Shown here: in pieces, positions 17,701-26,323 of the stretch
Position numbering within the stretch: position 1 is the stretch's first letter
Layout: each line of letters opens with the position of its first letter
DNA from: Coriobacterium glomerans PW2
GTDB lineage: Bacteria > Actinomycetota > Coriobacteriia > Coriobacteriales > Coriobacteriaceae
Assembly (NCBI RefSeq): GCF_000195315.1
Contig: NC_015389.1
Location: 62,001 to 126,000, forward strand
Reading direction: 5' to 3'
Length of the DNA: 64,000 nt
Position numbers and translations under genes: made by a program
The notes under the pieces: generated by a model
Databases searched by the model: none
What the model was told of the DNA's origin: nothing
Seen by the model: the letters and a program-made list of their open reading frames with translations, nothing else

Positions 17701-18338
17701 CGGGACACCTCTACCTCATGCGCCACGGCGAGACCGAGTTCAATCGGGCCGATCTCGTCCAAGGGCGGTGCGACTCGCCGCTCACGGCGTGCGGCATCGC
17801 TCAGGCGCATATCGCCGCGCGCTGGCTCGCGGACCGAGGAGCTGATTTCGATCAGCTGGTCAGCTCCCCGCTGGGTCGCGCGCGCTCGACGGCGGAGCTC
17901 ATCCGCGACGATCTGATCGAGCGGGGACGAAGCGTTCCGCCGGCGGTTGCGCTCGACGGTTTGATCGAGCGCAGCTACGGATCGCTTGAGGCGGGTCCGC
18001 GGGCGAATGTACCGGCAGACCTCTGGGACCCCGGCGATGCGGTGGTGCCGTTCGGCGGCGAGTCGAAGCGCGATGCCCGTGGGCGCGTGGTTCGAGCGCT
18101 GTCGCAGCTCATGGCCGATGCCGGGTCAAAGACTGTGCTCGCGATCTCCCATGGGGCGCTCATGGTGCAGTTTCGTCAGGCATGGGTCGCATATGCGCGC
18201 TGCGCTCAGGACGGCTACATCGGCAACTGCTGCGTGCTCGTCTTCTCCTACGATGCCGCGACCGGCGCCTTCTCGAACACGTCCATCGTGAACCATGACT
18301 TCTCCGAGCTTCACGGCACGTGCGAAGAGCGTTGCTGA
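17697..18338 (+). CDS. Histidine phosphatase superfamily protein
   Basis: A 213-residue phosphoglycerate mutase-like phosphatase. The catalytic R-H-G-E-T motif is at residues 9-13 (His10 would be phosphorylated), S-S-P-L-G-R-A-R-S-T-A near residue 55, a likely proton donor Glu in I-E-R-S-Y-G, and a second His in I-S-H-G-A. It hydrolyses phosphate monoesters; the substrate cannot be read from sequence. The ATG overlaps the stop of the flavin reductase gene, and its stop directly abuts the stop of the convergent GNAT gene. Confidence 0.85.
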   Translation: MTGHLYLMRHGETEFNRADLVQGRCDSPLTACGIAQAHIAARWLADRGADFDQLVSSPLGRARSTAELIRDDLIERGRSVPPAVALDGLIERSYGSLEAGPRANVPADLWDPGDAVVPFGGESKRDARGRVVRALSQLMADAGSKTVLAISHGALMVQFRQAWVAYARCAQDGYIGNCCVLVFSYDAATGAFSNTSIVNHDFSELHGTCEERC

Positions 18339-18620
18339 TCAGGCGAGCAGATCACCGCGCTCAGGATGCTTCTCGAACCAGTGCATGGCGTAGAAGCACG
18401 TCGGAATGGCTTTTCGACCGGTCTCTTCGAGCGAGCGGACGCAGCGCTCGAGAAGCTGACCGGCGATGCCTCGTCCGCGCAGGGAATCGTCTACAAAGGT
18501 ATGGTCGATCTCAACCGTGTTGTCGCCGACGTCGGGAAAGGTCACCTCAGCGCAGCTGGTGCCGTTTGCGTCGACATAGCGCACGGCGTTGCGGTCGACG
18601 ACGAATCGATAATCGTTCAT
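18339..18620 (-). CDS. Small GNAT N-acetyltransferase (YjdJ-like)
   Basis: A 93-residue single-domain GCN5-related acetyltransferase. The signature is D-S-L-R-G-R-G-I-A-G-Q-L-L, the acetyl-CoA pyrophosphate loop, preceded by I-D-H-T-F-V-D. The length and the ending with C-x-Y-A-x-x-W-F-E-K-H-P-E fit the short YjdJ/Yidj-type group (acetyltransferases of about 90-100 residues). The Cys in this ending is conserved in the group. Substrate unknown. It converges with the histidine phosphatase gene with no bases between the stops. Confidence 0.85.
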   Translation of the reverse strand: MNDYRFVVDRNAVRYVDANGTSCAEVTFPDVGDNTVEIDHTFVDDSLRGRGIAGQLLERCVRSLEETGRKAIPTCFYAMHWFEKHPERGDLLA

Positions 18621-18795
18621 ATGGATCCCCTTTTCTCTCGTCCGGATACGAGTGTACCCAATCGCGTGGCGTCGCGTGGCGACCGTCGATCAGCCTGCGC
18701 ACGGGGGCGAGACCGGAGATACGCCGTTGACGCTTCAGCTGCCCATCTGGACTCCCGGCGTCCGTTCTGTGGACTTTGTCAGAATAACCCCCTTA

Positions 18796-18824
18796 TTCGC
18801 GCCCGCGCGGATGGTTGCTATACT
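18796..18824 (+). promoter_or_regulatory. Promoter giving a leaderless alkA transcript (candidate)
   Basis: TATACT at 18819-18824 is a good -10 element only seven bases before the ATG at 18832; a weak -35 (TTCGCG) is 17 bases upstream. No ribosome binding site is seen before that ATG. The spacing would start the mRNA at or near the ATG. Confidence 0.45.
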
Positions 18825-18831
18825 GACCGCT

Positions 18832-19569
18832 ATGGGTACGACTCCGCTGACAGGATCGCCATCGTCGTTCATCTCAGCCGCGACCGCGGATGGTGCGAGG
18901 ATCTTTCGGTACGGCGAGCAGGAGACGGCATATCTCGCCGCTCGCGACGTCCGGCTCGCTGCGGTCATGGCGGCTGTCGGGCACATCGAGCGCGAGATCG
19001 ATCCCGATCTGCTCTCCTCGGTGATTCATCATATCATCGGCCAGCAGATCTCAACGGCGGCTCAGCAGACGATCTGGCGTCGAATGCACGACGCGCTGGG
19101 TGAGATCGATGCCGATGTCATCGCAGCGACGCCCGTCGAGGAGCTGCAGTCGTTCGGCATGACCTTTCGCAAGGCCGGCTACATTCGCGATCTCGCACGG
19201 CAGCTGGTCGACGGATCATTCGATCTGGAGGGAATCCGCAGCCTAGACGATGCCGATGCGGTGGAGCGGCTCGTCGCGATCAAGGGCGTCGGGGTGTGGA
19301 CCGCCGAGATGATCCTGCTGTTCTGCCTCGAGCGACCCGATGTGCTGAGCTATGGCGATCTGGGGATCCAGCGGGGTCTGCGCATGCTGTACCATCACCG
19401 CGCGATCTCACCCGCGCTGTTCAAGCGCTATCGGCGACGGTTCAGCCCCTGCGGCAGCGTGGCGAGTCTGTATCTGTGGGCGGTCGCGGGCGGCGCCGTG
19501 CCGGGCCTGCGCGACCGCGCGCCGCGGCGCTCGCGATCGCGCACATCGAAACCGACCGGACAGGAGTGA
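18832..19569 (+). CDS. DNA-3-methyladenine glycosylase II (AlkA-like, HhH-GPD)
   Basis: A 245-residue HhH-GPD base excision enzyme. The helix-hairpin-helix and GPD motif run from residue 146: L-V-A-I-K-G-V-G-V-W-T-A-E-M, with the catalytic aspartate Asp176 in S-Y-G-D-L-G. The segment H-H-I-I-G-Q-Q-I-S-T-A is typical of the alkylbase subgroup. It removes alkylated purines from DNA. It lacks the AlkA N-terminal domain of E. coli, so it is the short form. An upstream ATG in the same frame would add 60 residues without similarity, so 18832 is preferred. Two bases separate it from ogt: the pair forms an alkylation repair operon. Confidence 0.87.
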   Translation: MGTTPLTGSPSSFISAATADGARIFRYGEQETAYLAARDVRLAAVMAAVGHIEREIDPDLLSSVIHHIIGQQISTAAQQTIWRRMHDALGEIDADVIAATPVEELQSFGMTFRKAGYIRDLARQLVDGSFDLEGIRSLDDADAVERLVAIKGVGVWTAEMILLFCLERPDVLSYGDLGIQRGLRMLYHHRAISPALFKRYRRRFSPCGSVASLYLWAVAGGAVPGLRDRAPRRSRSRTSKPTGQE

Positions 19570-19571
19570 TC

Positions 19572-20087
19572 ATGAACTACATCGATACCTACCATTCGCC
19601 GCTGGGAGATATCATGCTCGCCAGCGACGGCGAGGCGCTCATCGGTCTGTGGTTCGAAGGCCAGAAGTACTTCGCCGCCGGTCTTGGCGACGAGGTCGAG
19701 GCGCGCGCTCTTCCGGTGTTCGCGACGACGTCGGAGTGGCTCGACAGTTACTTCCACGGCGAGCAGCCCGGCTCTATGCCGCCGCTGCTCATGCGCGACA
19801 CGCCGTATCGCCGCGCGGTCTGGCTCGAGCTGCTCGCGATTCCACGCGGGAAGATCGTCACCTACAAGCAGGTGGCCGAGTCGGTGGCCGCCCGCTCGGG
19901 CACCGAGCGCATCTCCTGTCGTGCCGTAGGCGGCGCCATCGCGCGCAATCCGATATCCATCATCGTTCCGTGCCACCGCGTGGTGGGCAGCGACGGTTCG
20001 CTCACGGGCTACGCCGGCGGACTCGATCGCAAGATTGCACTGCTCACACTCGAGGGCGTGGATGTGTCGCGATTCAGGGACGTCTAG
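19572..20087 (+). CDS. ogt: Methylated-DNA--[protein]-cysteine S-methyltransferase
   Basis: A 171-residue suicide alkyltransferase that moves the methyl group from O6-methylguanine to its own cysteine. The active site I-V-P-C-H-R-V-V is at residues 131-138 (Cys134). Also visible are the DNA-binding helix R-A-V-G-G-A-I-A-R-N-P and the end motif Y-A-G-G-L. ATG at 19572 has AGGAG seven bases upstream. It follows alkA by two bases, so direct reversal and base excision of alkyl damage are expressed together. Confidence 0.93.
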   Translation: MNYIDTYHSPLGDIMLASDGEALIGLWFEGQKYFAAGLGDEVEARALPVFATTSEWLDSYFHGEQPGSMPPLLMRDTPYRRAVWLELLAIPRGKIVTYKQVAESVAARSGTERISCRAVGGAIARNPISIIVPCHRVVGSDGSLTGYAGGLDRKIALLTLEGVDVSRFRDV

Positions 20088-20189
20088 CGGTCTCGCCGCA
20101 GGCGACGGGCGGGCGCTTCGAGACGCTCGGCGCAGCTGGGTAGAATAGCGCTCATACGGGTGTCTCATCGGATGGAGTGGGGTGGTCTC

Positions 20190-22763
20190 ATGAAATCGAG
20201 CAGGCGCGCAGGCGAGCGCTCGCCGCAGCCGACAACGATCGAGGTGCGCGGCGCGCGCGTGCACAACCTCAAGAACATCGATGTGTCGGTGCCGCTCGGC
20301 AGGCTCGTCGGCATCGCGGGGGTGTCCGGCTCGGGCAAGAGCTCCCTTGCGCTGGGCGTGCTCTACGCCGAAGGATCCCGCCGCTACCTCGATGCGCTGT
20401 CCACCTACACGCGCAGGCGCATCGCTCAGTATGAGCGCGCGAAGGTCGACGAGGTGCTCCACGTCCCGGCTGCGCTCTCCCTGCGACAGCGGCAGGCGAC
20501 GCCGAGCGTCCACTCCACGTTCGGCACGGCCTCTGAGCTGCTCAACTATCTGCGTATCATGTTCTCGCGCCTGGCGAGCCACGAGTGCCCCAACGGACAC
20601 CACGTGCCGCCGACCATGAACGTCGCGCTGGGTCTGCCCATAACCTGCCCGGTGTGCGCAGCGAGCTTCTGCGCGCCGGGAGCGGAGGAGCTCGCGTTCA
20701 ACAGCACGGGCGCGTGTCCCACCTGCGGCGGCACCGGCGTGGTGCACGCGGTGGACAAGTCGAGCCTGGTGCCCGACGAGTCGCTCAGCATCGATCAGGG
20801 CGCCGTCGCCTCCTGGCGGCAGCTCATGTGGAAGCTCATGATCCAGATCGTACGCGAGCTCGGCGTCCGAACCGATGTGCCGTTCTGCGAGCTCACAGCC
20901 AAGGAGCGCGATATCGTCTTTCACGGCCCGGCCGAGAAGCGCCATATCCTGTACCAGTCGCCCAAGACCGGCGAGGCGGTCGAGCTGGACTTCACCTACT
21001 TCAACGCCATCTACACGGTTGAAAACGCGCTGTCGAAGGTGACCGACGAGAAGGGCCTCAAGCGCATCGCCAAGTTTTTGACCGATAGAACCTGCCCGGA
21101 CTGCGGCGGCACGAGGCTCTCGGCGCGCGCTCGATCCCCGCTGATAGACCACCTCTCGCTGGCCGATGTCACTGAGTTCACGCTCGCCGAGCTCCCAGGC
21201 TGGATCGCCTGGGTCCCGGAGATATCTCCCGACGAGATCAGCGGCATCGCCGAGAGCGTCGTCGAGGAGATGCGCGAGCCGATTCAGCGCCTCATGCAGC
21301 TGGGGCTCGGCTATCTCACGCTCGACCGGGCGAGCGCGACGCTGTCCACCGGCGAGCTGCAGCGCGTCCAGCTCGCCCGCGCCGTGCGCAATCGCACGAC
21401 CGGTGCGCTCTACGTCCTCGATGAGCCCTCTATCGGACTGCATCCCACCAACATCGATGGCCTGCTCGGTGTCATGGGCGATCTGCTCGAGGACGGCAAC
21501 TCGGTCGTCGTGGTCGACCATGACATACGCGTGCTGCGCGAGGCGGATCATCTGATCGAGATGGGCCCGAGATCCGGTGCGCAGGGGGGAACCGTCATCG
21601 CGCAGGGCACGGTCGAGGAGGTCGAGCGGACGAAGGACTCGCGCATCGCAGCGTTTCTGAGCGGGGAGCGCCATGTCCGCGTGCGCGAGCGCGCGACGTC
21701 CGATGCGATGTTCGACGAGGGGACCATCCACATGGAGACCGGACCGATCCACACGGTCGGACCGCTTTCGGTGGACATCCCCTACGGTCGCCTCACAACG
21801 GTGAGCGGCGTGTCGGGTTCGGGCAAGACGACGCTTGTGCTCGAGAGTCTCATCCCGGCGCTGCGCCCGCTCAAGGCGCATGCCAAGCTGCCCGCGCACG
21901 TCCGCCGCATCGAGCCGGGGCGCGTGGAGCAGGTGAACCTCATCGACGCCGATCCGATCGGCGTGAACGTGCGCTCGACGGTGAGCACCTACTCCGGTGT
22001 CCTCGATGAGCTGCGGCGCGCCTTCGCGGCGACACCCGAGGCGAAGGCGCGCGAGCTCGGTGCGGGCGCCTTCTCCTACAACACCGGATCCCTCCGGTGC
22101 CCCACCTGCGACGGCACCGGGCAGATCTCGCTTGACGTGCAGTTTCTGCCCGACGTGGACATACCGTGCCCGACCTGTCATGGCTCGCGCTACGCACCGG
22201 AGGCCTACGAGATCACGCGCGCGGTGCCCGACGGCTCCGAGTCCGAGCGGATCGCGTTGCCCGATCTGCTCGAGTGCACCGTCGATGAGGCGATGGGCTA
22301 TGTCGGCGACGTGCGCAAGGTCGCGGCTCGCCTGCAGATCCTGCGCGATCTCGGCTTGGGCTACCTCACCTTGGGCGAGGCGACACCCGCGCTGTCAGGC
22401 GGCGAGGCGCAGCGGCTGAAACTCGCCAGCGAGCTCAAGCGCGATCAGTCCGATACCCTGTTCGCGTTCGACGAGCCGACGATCGGCCTGCATCCGCTCG
22501 ATGTCGAGGTGCTGCTCGGCGTGCTGCAGCGGCTCGTGGACAACGGCGCGACCGTCGTGGTGATCGAGCATGATCTGGATGTGATCGCCAACTCGGACTA
22601 CCTCATCGACATGGGGCCCGAAGGCGGTCAAAATGGCGGGCGGATCGTTGCTGCGGGCACCCCCGAGCAGGTGGCGCGGGTCGCCCGGAGTCGCACGGCG
22701 CCCTACATCCGCGTGGAGCTGGCAGCTCCGGCGACACCTTCACAGACCGGCGGTCACGCCTGA
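20190..22763 (+). CDS. UvrA-like ABC ATPase (excinuclease subunit A paralogue)
   Basis: An 857-residue protein of the UvrA family, shorter than the approximately 950-residue canonical UvrA. Two ABC-type ATPase halves are visible: G-V-S-G-S-G-K-S-S with signature L-S-T-G-E-L-Q-R, and G-V-S-G-S-G-K-T-T with L-S-G-G-E-A-Q-R-L. Zinc-finger cysteines occur as C-P-x-C pairs around residues 150-190, 300 and 630-660. The shorter size and family resemblance to DrrC-type drug-resistance UvrA paralogues suggest a function in protection from DNA-binding compounds rather than, or as well as, general excision repair. The ATG at 20190 is favoured (G-rich site upstream); earlier GTG or ATG codons at 20160 and 20172 are possible. 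It follows the alkA-ogt pair. Confidence 0.88.
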   Translation: MKSSRRAGERSPQPTTIEVRGARVHNLKNIDVSVPLGRLVGIAGVSGSGKSSLALGVLYAEGSRRYLDALSTYTRRRIAQYERAKVDEVLHVPAALSLRQRQATPSVHSTFGTASELLNYLRIMFSRLASHECPNGHHVPPTMNVALGLPITCPVCAASFCAPGAEELAFNSTGACPTCGGTGVVHAVDKSSLVPDESLSIDQGAVASWRQLMWKLMIQIVRELGVRTDVPFCELTAKERDIVFHGPAEKRHILYQSPKTGEAVELDFTYFNAIYTVENALSKVTDEKGLKRIAKFLTDRTCPDCGGTRLSARARSPLIDHLSLADVTEFTLAELPGWIAWVPEISPDEISGIAESVVEEMREPIQRLMQLGLGYLTLDRASATLSTGELQRVQLARAVRNRTTGALYVLDEPSIGLHPTNIDGLLGVMGDLLEDGNSVVVVDHDIRVLREADHLIEMGPRSGAQGGTVIAQGTVEEVERTKDSRIAAFLSGERHVRVRERATSDAMFDEGTIHMETGPIHTVGPLSVDIPYGRLTTVSGVSGSGKTTLVLESLIPALRPLKAHAKLPAHVRRIEPGRVEQVNLIDADPIGVNVRSTVSTYSGVLDELRRAFAATPEAKARELGAGAFSYNTGSLRCPTCDGTGQISLDVQFLPDVDIPCPTCHGSRYAPEAYEITRAVPDGSESERIALPDLLECTVDEAMGYVGDVRKVAARLQILRDLGLGYLTLGEATPALSGGEAQRLKLASELKRDQSDTLFAFDEPTIGLHPLDVEVLLGVLQRLVDNGATVVVIEHDLDVIANSDYLIDMGPEGGQNGGRIVAAGTPEQVARVARSRTAPYIRVELAAPATPSQTGGHA

Positions 22764-23441
22764 TCGCACCTGGGGACGCGGCCGAACGTACTCGACGACC
22801 TCGGTGAATGGGCGCCGTTGCTTGGGGTGGGGACGGTGGTTCGGGTCGTGGATGCCGAACTGAACCATGGCCGAGATGCCCCATTCTTCAGGATCGATCA
22901 ACCCGCGCTCGCTGAGAAGCGCGTTCATCCTCTCGGCTGAGAAACCTTCGATGGGGGTCGAGTCGATGCCAAGCAGAGCCGCCGTTGTCAGCATATTGGA
23001 CAGCGCGAGGTAGGTCTGCTTGCCGGCCCAATCGAACAGCGTGCGATCGCTGTCGAGGATGTGCAGATCGTCGCGCTGAAACGCCTCGAGCTTCTCGAGG
23101 CGGGCGATTTCGTCCTCCTGCAGATAACCCTGGATGTCATGCAGGATCCGGTGCACCCACGTGCTTCTTGCGTTGACGCTGCGTCGCGTCAGCAGGATCA
23201 CGGTTCGGTCGGCATCCATCTTGATCCCCCAAGATCTCGCGCGAATCTCATCTATGAGGTCACGATCCTGGATCACGAGGAACTTCCAGGGCTCAAGGCC
23301 GAAGGAGCTTGGCGAGAGCCGACCGGCCTCCAAGATCGTATTGAAATCGCTATCCGAGACATGGCCTGCAGGATCATAGCTCTTGCAGGCGAAGCGGTTC
23401 TCGAGCGCGCTTATGATCTGATCTGACATCTTCTCCGTCAT
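22740..23441 (-). CDS. Nitroreductase family NAD(P)H oxidoreductase
   Basis: A 233-residue FMN-dependent nitroreductase. N-terminal R-F-A-C-K-S-Y-D-P and the S-P-S-S-F-G-L-E-P-W-K-F motif bind FMN; I-D-S-T-P-I-E-G and H-P-K-Q-R-x-P near the end complete the fold. Relatives (NfsB and NfnB-like) reduce nitro and quinone compounds. The start at 23441 has AAAGG upstream; the longer frame to 23513 lacks one. The 3' ends of this gene and the convergent uvrA-like gene overlap by 24 bases, an unusual but possible tail-to-tail overlap. Confidence 0.86.
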   Translation of the reverse strand: MTEKMSDQIISALENRFACKSYDPAGHVSDSDFNTILEAGRLSPSSFGLEPWKFLVIQDRDLIDEIRARSWGIKMDADRTVILLTRRSVNARSTWVHRILHDIQGYLQEDEIARLEKLEAFQRDDLHILDSDRTLFDWAGKQTYLALSNMLTTAALLGIDSTPIEGFSAERMNALLSERGLIDPEEWGISAMVQFGIHDPNHRPHPKQRRPFTEVVEYVRPRPQVRSGVTAGL

Positions 23442-23629
23442 GGATTTCCTTTCGCGGTATCGGTTGCGATGCGACTCAAGTCCCCTTCCACATGGAGGCG
23501 CTGTTTCCACCATGATCGATATACCCCGTTCAGAGGCGTGATTTCGCCGAGCGCGCGTGCTAGAGTGGTTGAGCGAGCATAGGGATGTTTTCGTTGCTCC
23601 CAGATGAGTGCGGGTGGAAAGGCAAGCCC

Positions 23630-24094
23630 ATGACGAGGTTCAACGGCAAGAGCAGCTGGTGGTTCATCGCTTTTATCTTGGTCTGGACCGCCGTGATGTT
23701 CATCATCATGCTGATCCCCTCACCTGTGGCTTTGTGGATCGCGGGCGCCGGGCTGCTGATGTCGATCTTCCTCATCAGCACGCTCATCCGCAACCACGTG
23801 GATGTCTTTGATGACCGTGTCGAGATCTGCTATGGTCCCATGACCATCAGAATAACGATCAGCAGCATACGCTCGGTCGAGCGCTCGCACTGTCTGCTCG
23901 CGAGTACGGCGAATTCGTTCGATCGGGTGTATATAACAGTGCGCGGCATAGATTGCTGTGATGACACCCTCGTGTCGCTGAAGGACAATGATGCGTTCAT
24001 CGAGGCGGTTCGAGACCGCCTTCGCGATCTGAGGGCAGAAGCATCCGATGTGTCCGAATGCGCGCATCCCACGTCGAATGCCCCGTGGCTATGA
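23630..24094 (+). CDS. Two-helix membrane protein with bacterial PH-like domain
   Basis: A 154-residue protein. Residues about 9-50 form two hydrophobic helices, then a beta-rich region (V-E-I-C-Y-G-P-M-T-I-R-I) and a C-terminal helix, the pattern of the bPH_4 (DUF1200) family of PH-like domains with an N-terminal membrane hairpin. It probably sits in the cell membrane with the PH domain in the cytoplasm. ATG at 23630 is preceded by AAAGG. Function unknown. Confidence 0.65.
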   Translation: MTRFNGKSSWWFIAFILVWTAVMFIIMLIPSPVALWIAGAGLLMSIFLISTLIRNHVDVFDDRVEICYGPMTIRITISSIRSVERSHCLLASTANSFDRVYITVRGIDCCDDTLVSLKDNDAFIEAVRDRLRDLRAEASDVSECAHPTSNAPWL

Positions 24095-24207
24095 ACCAGT
24101 TGAGGATCTCGATGCTATCGTCGTTTGCCCTAGGGGGTATGCTGTTGGAGCGGGTGCCAAAAAAATCCGATGCGATAGGAAAACCGTTGAGAAGGGACGC
24201 GTTCGAC

Positions 24208-25302
24208 GTGAGAGAAAAGAATCCATGGAGCATTCAGCGCACAGAGCTCATCAAGGTACTGGGGCAGCTTTCCGATGCGAAGGCACCCTCGGGTTTTGAA
24301 GACGAGGTCGTTGAAATCGCACGGGAGTTCAGCGCGGGGTGGGCCAGCGTAACGACCAACAGTCTGCTCGACACCTTCATCAAGCCCAAGACGTTCAGCG
24401 GGAAAAAGCCCGTGGTCATGCTCGATGCTCACGCCGATGAGGTGGGCGGCATGGTGAAGACGATCCGTGAGAACGGCACGCTCGCATTCGTGGAACTCGG
24501 CAGGTTCTCGCCGGGTGCGCTCGCCGGGCAAGATGTGTTCGTGCGCACCGTCGACGGTGCTTGGATCCGCGGCACGATAGGTGTGAAACCCCCGCATTTC
24601 ATGAACGCTGCCGAGCGAAGCGGATCGAGAGCGCTCGAGGAGATCCTCGATATAGGAGCGACTTCCAAGCAGGATGCGCGCGATCGCTTCGGTGTCGGCA
24701 TCGGTGAACCCGTGGTTCCCGCGACGCGCTTCAGCTGCGACGCCGGCCGCGGCATCGCGTTCGGCAAGGCGTTTGACTGCCGCGCGGGCGTCTGCGCGCT
24801 GCTCTTCTCACTGCGCGAGCTCGCACGTCGGTCAGATCTTCCATTCGATGTCATCGGATCGATCTCCGCGCAGGAGGAGGTCGGCGAGCGAGGCATAGCT
24901 GCTGCGGTGCGTCGCGTAGATCCCAAGGTCGCCTTCATGTTCGAGGGCTGCCCTGCGGACGATTCATTCACGCCGGCGAGCGAGGAGCCGACGGCGCTGC
25001 ATCAAGGGCCGATGTTTCGCTATTTCGATCACAGCATGATCACGAACCCGCGCTACCAACGACATGTCCTGAGCGTGGCCGAGCGCTGCGAGATCCCCGT
25101 GCAGGCCGCCGTGCGGGAGGGCGGCGGTACGAACGGGGGGATCGCGCATCTGCTCGATGTGCCGTGCGCGGTCGCGGGGATCCCGTGCCGCTACATCCAT
25201 ACGGCCACCTCGATTTGCGCCCTCGACGACATCGAGGCCGCTGCGCGCGTGGCCGTGGAGGTCGTCTCAAGCCTGACTCCGAAGATCGTGGAGGCCTTTT
25301 AG
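24208..25302 (+). CDS. M42 family metallopeptidase (aminopeptidase)
   Basis: A 364-residue peptidase of family M42 (glutamyl/deblocking aminopeptidases such as FrvX). Metal ligands can be seen in order: D-A-H-A-D-E-V-G (His and Asp), F-D-C-R-A-G, Q-E-E-V-G-E-R-G, M-F-E-G-C-P, and the final R-Y-I-H-T. These bind two zinc or cobalt ions and trim N-terminal residues from peptides; members assemble as dodecameric tetrahedra in the cytoplasm. A GTG at 24208 with AGAAGGGA upstream is the likely start; the frame is open to 24058 but the preceding part has no family similarity. Convergent with larE, sharing 4 bases at the stops. Confidence 0.87.
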   Translation: MREKNPWSIQRTELIKVLGQLSDAKAPSGFEDEVVEIAREFSAGWASVTTNSLLDTFIKPKTFSGKKPVVMLDAHADEVGGMVKTIRENGTLAFVELGRFSPGALAGQDVFVRTVDGAWIRGTIGVKPPHFMNAAERSGSRALEEILDIGATSKQDARDRFGVGIGEPVVPATRFSCDAGRGIAFGKAFDCRAGVCALLFSLRELARRSDLPFDVIGSISAQEEVGERGIAAAVRRVDPKVAFMFEGCPADDSFTPASEEPTALHQGPMFRYFDHSMITNPRYQRHVLSVAERCEIPVQAAVREGGGTNGGIAHLLDVPCAVAGIPCRYIHTATSICALDDIEAAARVAVEVVSSLTPKIVEAF

Positions 25303-26264
25303 CCTTGGAACGGCTTCGCTTGGGCGTTCATATCGCCCTTGCGATAGGGATGGGCGAACGGATCAAGCCGGATGTCGATGAGCTCACCGAGACGTTGCAG
25401 GACATCTGCCGGAAGAGCAACGGCCCCATCATCGTCTGTCCCTCCGAGCGGACAGATCGACGTCGGCGCGCGCCCGTCGGATGCATCTTCTGCTGAGACG
25501 GCGCGCAACCTTGCCAGATCCGCGGGGGCCGCTTCGATCCTCATCAGGTCGCCGACGAGGCGAGCGCGGACCTGGCTGAGTCCCAGCTTTTCGAGCAGGT
25601 CCTCACATGTGCGAATCTGCTCGATTCTGCCCGCAGTGAGCCGCTCACCTGTCGCGATGCGCGTCGCCAAGCAGGCACCCGAGGGCAGATTCCATACCGG
25701 GTAGCCCCATGCGCGCAGCAGCTCGCGCTCCTCTTCCTTGTGCCATCCGGTCTCCAGGAGCGGCGACCTCACTCCCAACTCCGATATGGCTCGCATGCCG
25801 GGCCGGTAGTCACCAGCGTCATCGGCATTGCTCCCATCGGCCACGACGGCGTAGCCCCTCTTGCGAGCCTCGGATACGATGCGGGCGAAGCCGGCGAGCT
25901 TGCAATGGTAGCAGCGGGCTTCATCATTGCGGGCGATATCGGGGTCGGCAAGCGGGTCGAGTGCGACCTCAACGACGGGAAGCGGCAGAGCGCACAGCAC
26001 TGTGGCGGACCTGCGGACGGCACCGCGTTCGGTTCGACCGTCGATCGCTTGAGCCTCGTCGGGGTTTTTCGTCATCTTCTGGAAGGAACGCTCCTCCGGT
26101 GTGCCGACAAGCGGCGTGCTCAAATGAATGAGCAGCGTGCGATCTGCCATGATGCGCGCGCAGACAGCTGCCAGAAACGCGGAATCGACGCCGCCGGAGA
26201 AGCCGATCGCGATAGATCCGAACGATCGCAGCAGAACATGCAGCTGCCTGAGTTTGTCTCGCAT
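25299..26264 (-). CDS. larE: LarE-like ATP-dependent sacrificial sulfur transferase
   Basis: A 321-residue PP-loop ATPase. The motif S-G-G-V-D-S is near residue 22, preceded by I-A-I-G-F. Later R-C-Y-H-C-K, D-G-S-N-A-D-D, and P-L-L-E-T match LarE, which adenylates and thiolates the nicotinic acid cofactor of nickel-pincer lactate racemase. The N-terminal part has a 25-residue low-similarity insertion (about 65-85). Start 26264 has GGAGGTGTG upstream. LarA, LarB and LarC are not in this window, so the target may lie elsewhere or the protein may be a related sulfur carrier. The upstream lacI-type gene is on the same strand. Confidence 0.85.
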   Translation of the reverse strand: MRDKLRQLHVLLRSFGSIAIGFSGGVDSAFLAAVCARIMADRTLLIHLSTPLVGTPEERSFQKMTKNPDEAQAIDGRTERGAVRRSATVLCALPLPVVEVALDPLADPDIARNDEARCYHCKLAGFARIVSEARKRGYAVVADGSNADDAGDYRPGMRAISELGVRSPLLETGWHKEEERELLRAWGYPVWNLPSGACLATRIATGERLTAGRIEQIRTCEDLLEKLGLSQVRARLVGDLMRIEAAPADLARLRAVSAEDASDGRAPTSICPLGGTDDDGAVALPADVLQRLGELIDIRLDPFAHPYRKGDMNAQAKPFQG

Positions 26265-26323
26265 GTCGGCACACCTCCTCAATTCGAACTCGACCAGTGA
26301 TCGCCGCGGCGACTCGCATCTCG

